From Firmicutes bacterium ADurb.Bin248 (lineage in GTDB: Bacteria > Bacillota > Clostridia > Christensenellales > CAG-138): a stretch of DNA of 51,728 bases. Shown here piece by piece: positions 40,716 to 51,380 of this stretch (positions are counted from its first letter, which is position 1; the number at the start of each line of letters is the position of its first letter). A program made the translations under genes and the position numbers. The stretch is taken from NCBI GenBank assembly GCA_002069725.1, contig MWBW01000016.1, positions 1 to 51,728 on the forward strand, written 5' to 3'. Below the pieces are notes generated by a model. The model worked only from the letters and a program-made list of their open reading frames with translations. It was not told where the DNA came from and did not search any database.

Positions 40716-41806
40716 TGCTCGCCGCCGTAACCGGGATGCGGCGCGGCGGTTTCCTCCGGCGTTTCGGCAGGGATTCCCGCGTCGTCCGGCCCCTCCGGCG
40801 CGGGGGTGGCTCCGGCCGTGTCGGTGGTCGCCACGCCCTGGTAATAGCTCAGGATACCGTAGAAAATGCCCAGCGCGCAGCGCGTCTGGTACGCGTCGGA
40901 GTTGAGCAGCGCGTCGTTCTTGATGTTGGATAGGTAGCCCATCTCAAGCGTGACCACGGGGATCTCGCTCCAGTTGAAGCCCGTCTGGTTTTCGAGGCTG
41001 ACGAGGTCCACGCGCTCTGCGCCCACCGCCGCGCCGAAGCTGCGGCTCAGGCATTCGCCCAGATACAGGCTGTATTCGTAGATGCCGGGCGTGACGCGCA
41101 CGGAAGGGATGAGCACGCAGGGCGCGCTCGTCTCGGGGTCCGGGCTCGCGTTGCAGTGAAGGCGAATCCAAATGGCCGCGCCGCTTTCGTTCATCAGCAC
41201 GGCGCGCTCGATGTTCGAGAGGGATACGTTCGAGCTCGCGCGCGTCATAACGGCCGTTGCCCCGCAGCTTTCGAGCAGAGCGGCGACCTTCTTGGCGACG
41301 AGCAGGTTGATCCTGTATTCGGGCACGCCGCTGCGTATGCCAAAGCACCCCGCGCTCTGGCGGATCTTGGTGAGCGGCGAGTCCGGCGCGATCGCCTCGA
41401 GGTCGGTGTCGGCGCGCATCTGATGGCCCGGGTCGAGGCCGACCACCTGGCCTTCGAGCACCTCGACGGCGGCGGCAAGCGCCTCCTCGCTCAGCGCGGG
41501 GCCGTCGCCCGCCGTCGGAACTTCCTCGTCGATATCGACGGCGACGGGCGCCGCGCCGTCCCCGGGGGAATCGTTTGCATTGCCGAGATCGGGTATCATG
41601 CGAAAATCAGCCGGCGTGAGGCTGAGGCGGAACCGCCGGGCGATGGGGTCCCAGTAAAAGACGCCCGGGCTGCCGGAGGGCGCGCCGTCCTGCCCCGAAT
41701 CCTCGCCGCTGCCTCCGTTGCCGGTGCCTTCGGCGTACGCCGTCGCGTTCACGGCCAGTATCGCCGCGAGCACGAGCGGAAGCAGGGTGCGAAGCATGCG
41801 TTTCAT
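40712..41806 (-). CDS. Secreted N-acetylmuramoyl-L-alanine amidase (Amidase_3)
   Basis: This 364-residue amidase has a signal peptide (MKRMLRTLLPLVLAAILAVN), a Gly/Ser/Asp-rich linker and a zinc amidase domain from about 120. Zinc and catalytic residues are visible: His in VGLDPGHQ near 127, Glu in PEYRINLLVAKK near 164, His in WIRLHCNAS near 221, and Glu in VTLEMGYLSNIKND near 291. The C terminus is Pro/Thr-rich and disordered. AGGAG lies 11 nt before the ATG. It cleaves the bond between N-acetylmuramic acid and L-Ala of peptidoglycan; in spore-formers such enzymes act in growth, mother-cell lysis or germination. Confidence 0.9.
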   Translation of the reverse strand: MKRMLRTLLPLVLAAILAVNATAYAEGTGNGGSGEDSGQDGAPSGSPGVFYWDPIARRFRLSLTPADFRMIPDLGNANDSPGDGAAPVAVDIDEEVPTAGDGPALSEEALAAAVEVLEGQVVGLDPGHQMRADTDLEAIAPDSPLTKIRQSAGCFGIRSGVPEYRINLLVAKKVAALLESCGATAVMTRASSNVSLSNIERAVLMNESGAAIWIRLHCNASPDPETSAPCVLIPSVRVTPGIYEYSLYLGECLSRSFGAAVGAERVDLVSLENQTGFNWSEIPVVTLEMGYLSNIKNDALLNSDAYQTRCALGIFYGILSYYQGVATTDTAGATPAPEGPDDAGIPAETPEETAAPHPGYGGEQ

Positions 41807-41842
41807 CGGAAAATTGGCTCCTGTTTACAGACTGACTATTAT

Positions 41843-41871
41843 ATTGTAATGACGCCGCCGCCGATTTGCAA
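41843..41871 (-). promoter_or_regulatory. Promoter of the amidase-lipoprotein operon
   Basis: TTGCAA, 17-bp spacer and TACAAT on the minus strand, followed by an overlapping TATAAT that could serve as an alternative -10. Confidence 0.5.
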
Positions 41872-41904
41872 TGAAGGCGCGTTTAATAATTTGTTAACAA
41901 TTCT

Positions 41905-44313
<2,409 letters not shown>

Positions 44314-44348
44314 GCCATGCTCCTTTGCGCCGAAGGGTCTTTTTGGTT

Positions 44349-44377
44349 ATTTTAACCCAAACGCGCCCGGGCCGCAA
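44349..44377 (-). promoter_or_regulatory. Possible clpC promoter
   Basis: TTGCGG, 17-bp spacer and TAAAAT on the minus strand, 36 nt before the start codon. No CtsR-type direct repeat was seen. Confidence 0.45.
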
Positions 44378-44451
44378 TCGGCGCGGATAAAAAGGGTGAA
44401 AAACTCGACGTCGCGTGGTATGATAGCATAGGTTCGGGCTTCCGTTCGCCG

Positions 44452-44473
44452 GCATATTATGGTGTATATGCCA
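44452..44473 (+). promoter_or_regulatory. Inverted repeat at the cysteine desulfurase promoter
   Basis: GGCATAT and ATATGCC separated by 8 bp, overlapping a candidate -10 (TATTAT). It lies 26 nt before the start codon and may be an operator; the regulator is unknown. Confidence 0.35.
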
Positions 44474-44498
44474 ATAATTCAGAACGGGAGATGCAACG

Positions 44499-45626
44499 AT
44501 GATATATCTTGACAACAGCGCGACGACCAGAACGCTCGACGCGGCCGCGGACGCGGCGCGTACCTATATGACAACCCGCTTTTTCAACCCCTCCGCCGCG
44601 TATTCGGCCGCGGCTGAAACCGAGAAGGCCGTGGAGGCGGCGCGCGCCCGGCTCGCCTTCGCCCTCGACGCGAAGCCGGAGGAGATCGTCTACACATCCG
44701 GGGCGACGGAGAGCAATAACGCCGCGATTTCCGGCGCGCTCAAAGCCATGCGCGGCAAGGGGAGGCTCATCGTCGGCGCGACGGAGCATCCCTCGGCCTA
44801 CGAGGTCGTGAAGGCGTATTCCAGGCAGGGCTACGACGTCGTAGAGGCCCCGGTGGATTCCACGGGCGCGGTCGACCTGGCGGCGCTCAGTACGCTCCTC
44901 ACCGAGGACACGCGCCTGGTGAGCGTCATGCAGGTCAACAACGAGGTCGGCGCCGTCAACGACTGCGCGGCGATCTACCGCGCGGTGAAGGCCGCGGCGC
45001 CCGAGGCCGTCGTCCATACGGACGGCGTGCAGGGCTTCCTCAAGGTCCCCTTCGACGCGAAGGATTGCGATTTCTACGCCCTGAGCGCCCACAAGTTCCA
45101 CGGACCCAAGGGAGTGGGCGCGCTTTACGTCAAAACAGGCGTGCGCTTCGCGGGCGGGCAGGCGGAGGACCGCCGCTCCGGCACGACCAACACGCCGGGC
45201 ATCATGGGCATGGACGCGGCCGTCGCGGACTACCTTGCCCATCTCGAGGAATACCGCAAGCACATGATGGCCTGCAAGCTGCGCCTCGCCAAGAACCTTT
45301 CGGGCATCCGGGATGTGCTCATCAACGGCCCCAAGCCCGCGCAGGGCGCGCCGCATATACTCAACGTGTCGATACTGGGCGTGCGCGGCGAGGTCATGCT
45401 GCACGCGCTCGAGGCGAGGGAGGTCTTTGTTTCGACCGGCTCGGCCTGCTCCGCGCACAAGAAGGGCAAGAACCGCATACTCACGGCCATGGGCGTCACG
45501 GGCGCGCGGCAGGAAGGCGCGCTGCGGCTGAGCCTTTGCCCGTTCAACACGCTCGAGGAGATGGACGCCGCGGCCGCGATCATCGCCGAACAGGCGGCGT
45601 TCCTTCGCAAATACAAAAGAAGATAA
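44499..45626 (+). CDS. Cysteine desulfurase (NifS/IscS-like), partner of ThiI
   Basis: This 375-residue class V PLP enzyme takes sulfur from cysteine as a persulfide. It begins MIYLDNSATTRT, has SGATESNNAAI near 68 (PLP phosphate site), VHTDGVQGF near 172, the Schiff-base Lys in SAHKFHGPKG near 197, and the persulfide Cys in STGSACSAHKKGK near 316. ThiI follows 20 nt downstream, as for NifZ-ThiI of Bacillus, so its main task is probably sulfur for 4-thiouridine in tRNA. A role in iron-sulfur assembly cannot be excluded; no IscU-type scaffold is nearby. Confidence 0.92.
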   Translation: MIYLDNSATTRTLDAAADAARTYMTTRFFNPSAAYSAAAETEKAVEAARARLAFALDAKPEEIVYTSGATESNNAAISGALKAMRGKGRLIVGATEHPSAYEVVKAYSRQGYDVVEAPVDSTGAVDLAALSTLLTEDTRLVSVMQVNNEVGAVNDCAAIYRAVKAAAPEAVVHTDGVQGFLKVPFDAKDCDFYALSAHKFHGPKGVGALYVKTGVRFAGGQAEDRRSGTTNTPGIMGMDAAVADYLAHLEEYRKHMMACKLRLAKNLSGIRDVLINGPKPAQGAPHILNVSILGVRGEVMLHALEAREVFVSTGSACSAHKKGKNRILTAMGVTGARQEGALRLSLCPFNTLEEMDAAAAIIAEQAAFLRKYKRR

Positions 45627-45646
45627 ACCCAAAGGAGCACAAAGGA

Positions 45647-46810
45647 TTGAATCAGGTTTTGCTCGTCCGCTACGGAGAAATTCACTTGAAGGGGCTCAAC
45701 CGCCCCTTCTTTGAAAGAAAGCTTCTGGACAACATCCGCGCCGCGCTCGCGGGGCTGGACGCCGCGGTGCGCTTCGACCAGGGCAGGATATTCGTCGAGG
45801 GCGTCGCGGCGGAGCATGTTGAGGAGGCGTGCCTTCGCCTGACGCGGGTGTTCGGCGTGCACTCGATCAGCCCCGCGCTCGCCGTCGAAAAGGAGTATAC
45901 GGCCGTCGCCGCCGCGGCGGAGTCTGTCATGGAGGCCTCTATGAAGGAGGGCGGGCGCACGTTCAAGTGCTTCTGCCGCCGCGCGGACAAAACCTTCCCG
46001 ATGGATTCGCAGCAGATCGACCGCGAGCTCGGCCACGATATGCTCGAAAGGTTCCCGGAGCTTCGCGTCGACGTGCGCGAGCCGCAAATCAAGCTTTGCG
46101 TCGAGATCCGGGACCGCGCCTTCGTCTACGCGCGCGAGATCATGGGCGCGGGCGGCATGCCCACGGGCACCGCGGGGCGCGCGATGCTGCTCATCTCCGG
46201 CGGGATAGACAGCCCCGTCGCGGGCTATATGATGGCGCGGCGCGGGATAGAGCTTTCCGCGATCCATTTTTACAGCTATCCGTATACGAGCGAACGCGCG
46301 CGGGACAAGGTCGTCAAGCTGACGGAGCTGCTCGCGCGCTACGCGGGGCCGGTGAAGCTGCACCTCGTGCCGTTCACGGAAATCCAGCTCGCCATATACG
46401 ACCGCTGCCCGCCCAAGGAAACGACCATACTCATGCGCCGCCTCATGATGCGCATCGCCGAGCGCGTCGCCGAGGCGGACGGGGCGCGCGCCCTCGTCAC
46501 GGGCGAGGCGCTCGGCCAGGTCGCGAGCCAGACGCTCGAGAGCCTGTGCGTGACCGACGACGCTGCGGATATGCCCGTGTTCCGCCCGCTGATCGCCTTC
46601 GACAAGGACGACATCGTAAACGTCGCCAAGAAGATCGGCACGTTCGAAACCTCGATACTGCCCTATGAGGACTGCTGCACGGTGTTCGTGCCCGCGCACC
46701 CGGTCACGCGGCCAAGCGTCGCGGGGCTTCGCGCGAGCGAGGCCGCCGTGGACTTTTCCGAAATGATCGAAAAGGCGCGCGCGGAGGCGGAGGTCCTCGA
46801 AGTCAATTAA
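45647..46810 (+). CDS. thiI: tRNA 4-thiouridine synthetase (tRNA sulfurtransferase)
   Basis: ThiI (387 aa) activates U8 of tRNA with ATP and inserts sulfur relayed from the desulfurase encoded upstream. Translation starts at TTG 45647, 9 nt after AAAGGAG. Domains are an N-terminal ferredoxin-like and THUMP region (LLVRYGEIHLKGLNRPFFER) and a PP-loop ATPase (LLISGGIDSPVAGYMM near 180; ALVTGEALGQVASQT near 283). Like Bacillus ThiI it lacks the C-terminal rhodanese domain. Confidence 0.94.
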   Translation: MNQVLLVRYGEIHLKGLNRPFFERKLLDNIRAALAGLDAAVRFDQGRIFVEGVAAEHVEEACLRLTRVFGVHSISPALAVEKEYTAVAAAAESVMEASMKEGGRTFKCFCRRADKTFPMDSQQIDRELGHDMLERFPELRVDVREPQIKLCVEIRDRAFVYAREIMGAGGMPTGTAGRAMLLISGGIDSPVAGYMMARRGIELSAIHFYSYPYTSERARDKVVKLTELLARYAGPVKLHLVPFTEIQLAIYDRCPPKETTILMRRLMMRIAERVAEADGARALVTGEALGQVASQTLESLCVTDDAADMPVFRPLIAFDKDDIVNVAKKIGTFETSILPYEDCCTVFVPAHPVTRPSVAGLRASEAAVDFSEMIEKARAEAEVLEVN

Positions 46811-46842
46811 CCCTTTATTCACGGGATTTTTCGGCAGATTGA

Positions 46843-46851
46843 TGGTATAAT
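46843..46851 (+). promoter_or_regulatory. Extended -10 promoter of the DUF3298-like lipoprotein operon
   Basis: TG-G-TATAAT with no recognisable -35, 24 nt before the start codon and 33 nt after the thiI stop. Confidence 0.5.
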
Positions 46852-46874
46852 TCCGGCAGGAAGGGAGGCGCAGG

Positions 46875-47630
46875 ATGAAAAGACTCGTTGTTTTCGCGCT
46901 CATGCTTGCGATACTGCTCGCGGGCTGCGCTTCCTCCGCGACGGGGGACGCGGGGGCCACGCTCGAACCCGCCGGAACCGGCGCGCCGGAGCCGACGCGG
47001 GACCCCGGCGCCGCGGGCGAAGCGCAAAACTTCGCGCGGCTCAACCTCGTGCGGCGCGAGCAGACCTACGGCGGAGGCAACGCGCTGATCTACCCCGCCG
47101 TCGATTCCGCGGAGTACGACGCGCTCAACGCGGCCATATTCAAAAAAATCGTCGCGGGCCTCGGCGAGCTCGACGCGCCCGCCTACACCTATTTCAACAT
47201 CAAGTGCAACCAAGACGGCATACTTTCGCTTCTCGTGGGCTATTACGACATGGATACGCGCGCGCTTTGCCTCAAGCTCCCCATGACCTTCGACGTCGCC
47301 ACGGCCAAGGAGATCCCGCTTGAAAACTGCTTCAGCGTGGACGACGACGCGTGGCGCTCAGTCATACCCGACCTCGTGAGGCAACAGGCGGAGCTCATCG
47401 ATATGACGCTGCTCTCGGACGTCATGCCCATCGGGGACGGGCAGCTCTACTATCTGACGGGCCGCACGCTCGTCGTGCTCTACCGTCCGTACGAGATCAC
47501 GACCAACCTCGCGGGCTGGCCGGAGTTCTCCTTCCAGCTTGACCAGCTTTCGCCCTACTTGAGCCGGACCGCGGCGATCGCCCGGCTTTCGGCGGCCCGG
47601 CAGACGGCTTCGGAGGCGGACAAGGGATGA
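46875..47630 (+). CDS. Lipoprotein with a DUF3298/RsiV-like domain
   Basis: A 251-residue lipoprotein (MKRLVVFALMLAILLAGCAS; lipid-modified Cys near 18), then a Gly/Ala/Pro-rich linker and an RsiV/DUF3298-like domain: AYTYFNIKCNQDGILSLLVG, TFDVATAKEIPLENCFSVDD, and YYLTGRTLVVLYRPYEIT. In RsiV this fold binds lysozyme and sits on an anti-sigma factor; here no anti-sigma helix is seen and most relatives are of unknown role. The gene overlaps the small zinc-ribbon gene by ATGA. Confidence 0.8.
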   Translation: MKRLVVFALMLAILLAGCASSATGDAGATLEPAGTGAPEPTRDPGAAGEAQNFARLNLVRREQTYGGGNALIYPAVDSAEYDALNAAIFKKIVAGLGELDAPAYTYFNIKCNQDGILSLLVGYYDMDTRALCLKLPMTFDVATAKEIPLENCFSVDDDAWRSVIPDLVRQQAELIDMTLLSDVMPIGDGQLYYLTGRTLVVLYRPYEITTNLAGWPEFSFQLDQLSPYLSRTAAIARLSAARQTASEADKG

Positions 47631-47818
47631 GGTGCTCCTGCAAAATCTGCGGCACGTATATGGTGCAGCGCGAGCACGGCCTCGCAAGCTCCTGCGTCTG
47701 TCCGGACTGCGGCTTCGCTTGCCGGGACTGCATGGGGAGCGACCAGCCGCCCATGAGCGCGGAGGAACTCAGGCGCCGCCCCGAGGCGCTGCTGAACCGG
47801 CAGGGGGAGGAGGATTGA
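47627..47818 (+). CDS. Small zinc-ribbon protein
   Basis: This 63-residue protein starts inside the stop codon of the lipoprotein gene. Seven cysteines lie in MRCSCKICGTYMVQREHG and SSCVCPDCGFACRDC, enough for one or two zinc sites. The C-terminal half is charged and helical. I do not recognise a named family. It ends 2 nt before recX. Confidence 0.7.
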   Translation: MRCSCKICGTYMVQREHGLASSCVCPDCGFACRDCMGSDQPPMSAEELRRRPEALLNRQGEED

Positions 47819-47820
47819 GC

Positions 47821-48333
47821 ATGGCCAAACGCGACGCCTCGCCCATGGACGCCGCGCTCGCCTACCTCGCCGCGAAGCCGCGCACCGCGCGCGAGGTCGC
47901 GCAAAAGCTCGACTCGCTCGAGTTCGGCGAGGGAGATGTGGATCAGACCGTGGCGCGCCTGGCCGAACTGGGGCTTGTGGACGACGCGCGCTACGCGGAG
48001 GAATTCGTTGCCTCGCGCCTCGCGACCAAGCCCGTCAGCCGCGCGAAGCTGCGCGGGCAGCTCTATTCCCACAGGCTCGCGGCGGAGCACGTCGAGGCCG
48101 CGCTCGCGGCTGTGGACGACGCTGCCGAGGCCGAAAACGCGCTCCTGGTCGCCGGGAAGTACGCGCGCCGGTTCGCGGAGCTCGAGGAAGAGGAGCGAAA
48201 GCGCCGCGTCATGCGAAGGCTCGTCGGGCGCGGCTTCTCGTTCGGCGCCTCGAAGGCCGCCATCGAGAAGCTTTTCGGCGACGCGCAGGGCCTTGAGGAC
48301 GCGGCGGAGGACGGCGATGACGGCGAGGATTGA
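47821..48333 (+). CDS. recX: RecX family regulatory protein
   Basis: RecX (170 aa) binds RecA filaments and limits recombination. It consists of three-helix repeats: DAALAYLAAKPRTAREVAQK, then LAELGLVDDARYAEEFVASR near 47, then KLRGQLYSHRLAAEHVEAAL near 75, and RRVMRRLVGRGFSFGASKAA near 130. The acidic C-terminal tail overlaps the birA start by 17 nt. recA is not adjacent. Confidence 0.88.
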   Translation: MAKRDASPMDAALAYLAAKPRTAREVAQKLDSLEFGEGDVDQTVARLAELGLVDDARYAEEFVASRLATKPVSRAKLRGQLYSHRLAAEHVEAALAAVDDAAEAENALLVAGKYARRFAELEEEERKRRVMRRLVGRGFSFGASKAAIEKLFGDAQGLEDAAEDGDDGED

Positions 48334-49102
48334 CCCGCAGGCCATAAAAGAAAAGCTCACGACGGAAACGCTCGGCCGCTCCGTCGTTTTTCGTGAAGAA
48401 ACGGCTTCCACCAACGCGGACGCGAAAGCCCTCGGGCGGCAGGGCGCGCCGCACGGCACGCTTGTGCTCTGCGCCCGGCAGACCGCCGGGCGCGGCAGGC
48501 GCGGCAGGAGCTGGCTTTCAGATGAAGGCGCGCTCTGCATGACGCTGCTGCTTCGTCCTCCGTTCCCGCCGGAGCTCGCGCCGCGCTATATCGTCGCGTG
48601 CGCGCTGGGCGTCTGCCGGGCGCTGCGCGCCTGCGGCGCAAGCGCGCGCATCAAGTGGCCCAACGACATACTCGCAAACGGCAGGAAGCTCTGCGGCATC
48701 CTTTTGGAAGCGGACGCCTCCGGCTTCGTGGCGGCGGGCATCGGCGTCAACGTCAACCAGCGGGACTTCCCGGCGGACATCGCCGGCACCGCGGGCTCGC
48801 TTCTAACCGCGACGGGCCGCGCGCACGACCCGAACGATGTGATTGCGCGCATCCTCGCCGAATGCGAGCCTCTTTTTGCCGCCTGCGGCGACGAGGCGGG
48901 ATACGCGGCGCTTCTTGAAAGCTATCAAGCCCTCTCGCTCACAATTGGCCGCCGCGTGCGCATCTTTGCGCCCGGGGAGGAATACGACGCGAAAGCCGTC
49001 GGCCTCGACCCGCTCGGCATGCTGATCGTTCAGAGGGACGGCGGGGAAACGCGCGTCGTCGGCGCGGGGGACGTAACGATACGGGGGGCAATTGGCAATT
49101 GA
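48317..49102 (+). CDS. birA: Biotin-[acetyl-CoA-carboxylase] ligase, class I without a repressor domain
   Basis: This 261-residue ligase forms biotinyl-5'-AMP and transfers biotin to carrier proteins. The ATG at 48317 has GGAGG 6 nt upstream. Motifs are REETASTNADAKAL near 26, the adenylate loop QTAGRGRRGRSWLS near 55, IKWPNDILANGRKLCGILLE near 112, and GIGVNVNQ near 141, followed by a C-terminal SH3-like cap. There is no N-terminal helix-turn-helix, so it cannot act as the biotin operon repressor. The last codons and the stop codon lie inside a heptad repeat, adding AIGN to a tail that normally ends near TIRG. Confidence 0.93.
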   Translation: MTARIDPQAIKEKLTTETLGRSVVFREETASTNADAKALGRQGAPHGTLVLCARQTAGRGRRGRSWLSDEGALCMTLLLRPPFPPELAPRYIVACALGVCRALRACGASARIKWPNDILANGRKLCGILLEADASGFVAAGIGVNVNQRDFPADIAGTAGSLLTATGRAHDPNDVIARILAECEPLFAACGDEAGYAALLESYQALSLTIGRRVRIFAPGEEYDAKAVGLDPLGMLIVQRDGGETRVVGAGDVTIRGAIGN

Positions 49103-49121
49103 CAATTGATAATTGACAATC
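49087..49121 (+). repeat. Five 7-bp tandem repeats at the birA stop codon
   Basis: GGCAATT, GGCAATT, GACAATT, GATAATT and GACAATC lie in direct succession. The birA stop (TGA, 49100-49102) is formed by the second-third junction. Confidence 0.8.
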
Positions 49122-49163
49122 GGGGACTGCGTAAATAACAGGCGATCTGCGCATAAGAGCAAT

Positions 49164-49232
49164 GGGGATGGTTCTGTTTGCGCGCATCTGAAAGGCCGTT
49201 ATGTTCGCGATCAGGCAAGCAGAACCGTCCCC
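49164..49232. mobile_element. 69-bp MITE/REP-like element with 18-bp terminal inverted repeats
   Basis: GGGGATGGTTCTGTTTGC (49164-49181) and GCAAGCAGAACCGTCCCC (49215-49232) match as inverted repeats at 16 of 18 positions. Ends of the GGGGACGGTTCTG type are, from memory, seen near REP-associated tyrosine transposases in Firmicutes; that link is not shown here. No transposase is encoded in the window. Confidence 0.6.
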
Positions 49233-49305
49233 GCCGCTTTAAGAAGGAATACCCGAACGGATCGCGAATCCGCCCCCCTCCCCCGTGGATTTCTCCCCGC
49301 ATTCG

Positions 49306-49314
49306 TGGTAAACT
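49306..49314 (+). promoter_or_regulatory. Possible extended -10 element giving a near-leaderless transcript
   Basis: TG-G-TAAACT ends 8 nt before the ATG of the NAD(P)HX dehydratase gene. No Shine-Dalgarno precedes that ATG. Confidence 0.3.
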
Positions 49315-49322
49315 GTACCTGC

Positions 49323-50180
49323 ATGTACGTTAAAACGCTGCAACAAGAGGATATCGCAAAGCTCCTCCCGCCGAGGCCGCGGGATTGTTCCAAGCGCGAC
49401 AACGGCAAAGGCTTGCTGATCGCCGGGAGCGCGGGCTTTTCGGGCGCGGCCGTCATGGCCGCGTGTGCGGCGCTGCGCGCGGGCGTCGGCACGCTCAAGA
49501 CCGTCGTTCCCGCGCCGGTCGCGGGGGCGTTTTACGCGCTGCCCGAGGCCATGTGCGCGCCGTATCCGGGGCAGGATTGGGATGAAAACGCGGCCGAGTT
49601 CGTCCAACCTTACATCGACGATGCGACGGCGCTCGCCATAGGCCCCGGCCTCGGCAGGGGGCGGGGAAGGGAAGGGCTGCTTCGCGCGGCGCTCGCGGCG
49701 GGCAAGCCGGCCGTCGTCGACGCGGACGGGCTGTTCGCCCTTTCGAAGATCGAGGATAAGCGTTCCGTACTGCACGGGCGGGTTGTGCTCACGCCGCACC
49801 TCGGGGAGATGGAGCGGCTCGCGGGCATCCCCGCGCGCGAGATCGGCGCGCGGCAGGAAGAGCTTGCGGCCAGGTACGCCGCCGAATGGGGCTGCGTGGT
49901 GCTCTTGAAGAACTATGAGAGCGTGATCGCCGCGCCGGACGGGCGCGCCGCGCGCAATGTTTCGGGAAATCCGGGCCTCGCCAAGGGCGGCAGCGGGGAT
50001 GTGCTCGCGGGCATCACGCTCGCGCTGCTCGCGCAGGGGCTCGCGCCCTTCGAGGCGGCCTGCGCCGCCGCGTATCTTCTGGGCGCGTCCGCAAACGAGG
50101 CGATGGGCCTGCTGTCCGAGCGCATGCTCATGGCGCGGGACGTGATCGACGCCGTGGAGCGCACGCTGGATCAATTCTGA
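49323..50180 (+). CDS. nnrD: ADP/ATP-dependent NAD(P)H-hydrate dehydratase
   Basis: This 285-residue ribokinase-fold enzyme repairs hydrated NAD(P)H. The start MYVKTLQQEDIAKLLPPRPR is chosen by homology of the first segment; no ribosome site is seen. Motifs are KGLLIAGSAGFSGAAVMAA near 29, AIGPGLGRGRG near 105, VVDADGLFAL near 131, LTPHLGEMERLAG near 157, and the ATP/metal loop NVSGNPGLAKGGSGDVLAGI near 215. It consists of the dehydratase domain only; the NnrE epimerase that is often fused to it is missing here. Confidence 0.93.
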   Translation: MYVKTLQQEDIAKLLPPRPRDCSKRDNGKGLLIAGSAGFSGAAVMAACAALRAGVGTLKTVVPAPVAGAFYALPEAMCAPYPGQDWDENAAEFVQPYIDDATALAIGPGLGRGRGREGLLRAALAAGKPAVVDADGLFALSKIEDKRSVLHGRVVLTPHLGEMERLAGIPAREIGARQEELAARYAAEWGCVVLLKNYESVIAAPDGRAARNVSGNPGLAKGGSGDVLAGITLALLAQGLAPFEAACAAAYLLGASANEAMGLLSERMLMARDVIDAVERTLDQF

Positions 50181-50213
50181 TCGCATAGATAAATATATAT
50201 AGGAGGGTGAATT

Positions 50214-51380
50214 ATGCTTATATTGAAGAACGGCCTCGTGCTCACGCCCGAGGGAACCTGGACCCGCGCGGATGTTGCGATCGAGTATGGGAAGATCGCC
50301 GCCGTCGCGGAAAACCTCGCGTATCCCGAAGCCGAGGTGCGCGACGTGGCGGGAAGCTACGTCATGCCCGGCATGGTCGACGCGCACTGCCACATAGGCA
50401 TGTGGGAGGACTCCATCGGCCAGGCGGGCGCGGACGGCAACGAGATCACGAACCCCGTCACGCCGGAACTGCGCGCCATAGACGCCATCAACCCCTACGA
50501 CCGCTGCTTTACGGAGGCGTGCGCCGCGGGCGTCACGACCTGCGTGACGGGCCCCGGCAGCGCCAATGTGATCGGCGGACAGTTCGTCGCGATGAAGACT
50601 TTCGGCGACTCGGTCGAGGGCATGACGCTGCGCTTCCCCGTCGCGATGAAGGCCGCCTTCGGCGAAAATCCCAAGCGCTGCTACGGTTCGCGCGACAAGA
50701 CTCCCGAAACGCGTATGGCGACCGCAGCGATCCTCCGAAAGGCGCTCACCGACGCGCAGGAATATCAGAGGAAGCTCGAGAAGGGCAATAAGGACGCCGA
50801 TAAAACGCCTGACCGCGACCTGGGCAAGGAGATGCTCGTCAAGGTCCTTCGCCGCGAGCTGCCGCTCAAGGTCCACGCGCACCGCGCGGACGACATATTG
50901 ACCGCGATCCGCATCTGCAAGGAATTCAACCTGCGCTTCACGCTCGACCACTGCACCGAGGGCTACATGATACCGAAGTTCATCAAGGGAGCCATAGCCG
51001 AGCAGGGCGCGGGCGTCATCATAGGGCCGCTGCTTTCCGAGCGCAGCAAGATCGAGCTCAGGAACCTTACGTTCGAGGCGCCGCGCATACTCTACGAGAA
51101 CGGCATAGAGTTCGCGATGATGACCGACTCGCCCGTGATACCGCAGCAGTATTTGCCCATCTGCGCCGCGCTCGCCGTGCGCGAGGGCCTGCCGGAAACC
51201 GAGGCGCTGCGCTGCATCACAATCAACGCCGCGAAGATTTCGGGCATCGACGACCGCGTGGGCTCGCTCGAGGCGGGCAAGGACGCCGACGTCGCCGTGT
51301 TCAACGCCCATCCGCTCGACTTCCGCGCGCGCTGCGTGCTCACGCTCGTGGACGGCGTCGTCGCGCACGAGGAAAAATGA
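50214..51380 (+). CDS. Metal-dependent amidohydrolase, imidazolonepropionase-like
   Basis: A 388-residue amidohydrolase with a split beta-sandwich and TIM barrel. Metal and catalytic residues are H58 and H60 (VDAHCHIG), a His in VHAHRADD near 222, a His in LDHCTEG near 244, and an Asp in MMTDSPV near 305. GVTTCVTGPGSANVIGGQF near 110 and an Asn/Ala-rich C-terminal SLEAGKDADVAVF complete the family pattern. GGAGGG lies 8 nt upstream. The substrate is unknown: relatives hydrolyse imidazolonepropionate, hydantoin-like rings or dipeptides. It overlaps the folate gene by ATGA. Confidence 0.87.
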   Translation: MLILKNGLVLTPEGTWTRADVAIEYGKIAAVAENLAYPEAEVRDVAGSYVMPGMVDAHCHIGMWEDSIGQAGADGNEITNPVTPELRAIDAINPYDRCFTEACAAGVTTCVTGPGSANVIGGQFVAMKTFGDSVEGMTLRFPVAMKAAFGENPKRCYGSRDKTPETRMATAAILRKALTDAQEYQRKLEKGNKDADKTPDRDLGKEMLVKVLRRELPLKVHAHRADDILTAIRICKEFNLRFTLDHCTEGYMIPKFIKGAIAEQGAGVIIGPLLSERSKIELRNLTFEAPRILYENGIEFAMMTDSPVIPQQYLPICAALAVREGLPETEALRCITINAAKISGIDDRVGSLEAGKDADVAVFNAHPLDFRARCVLTLVDGVVAHEEK

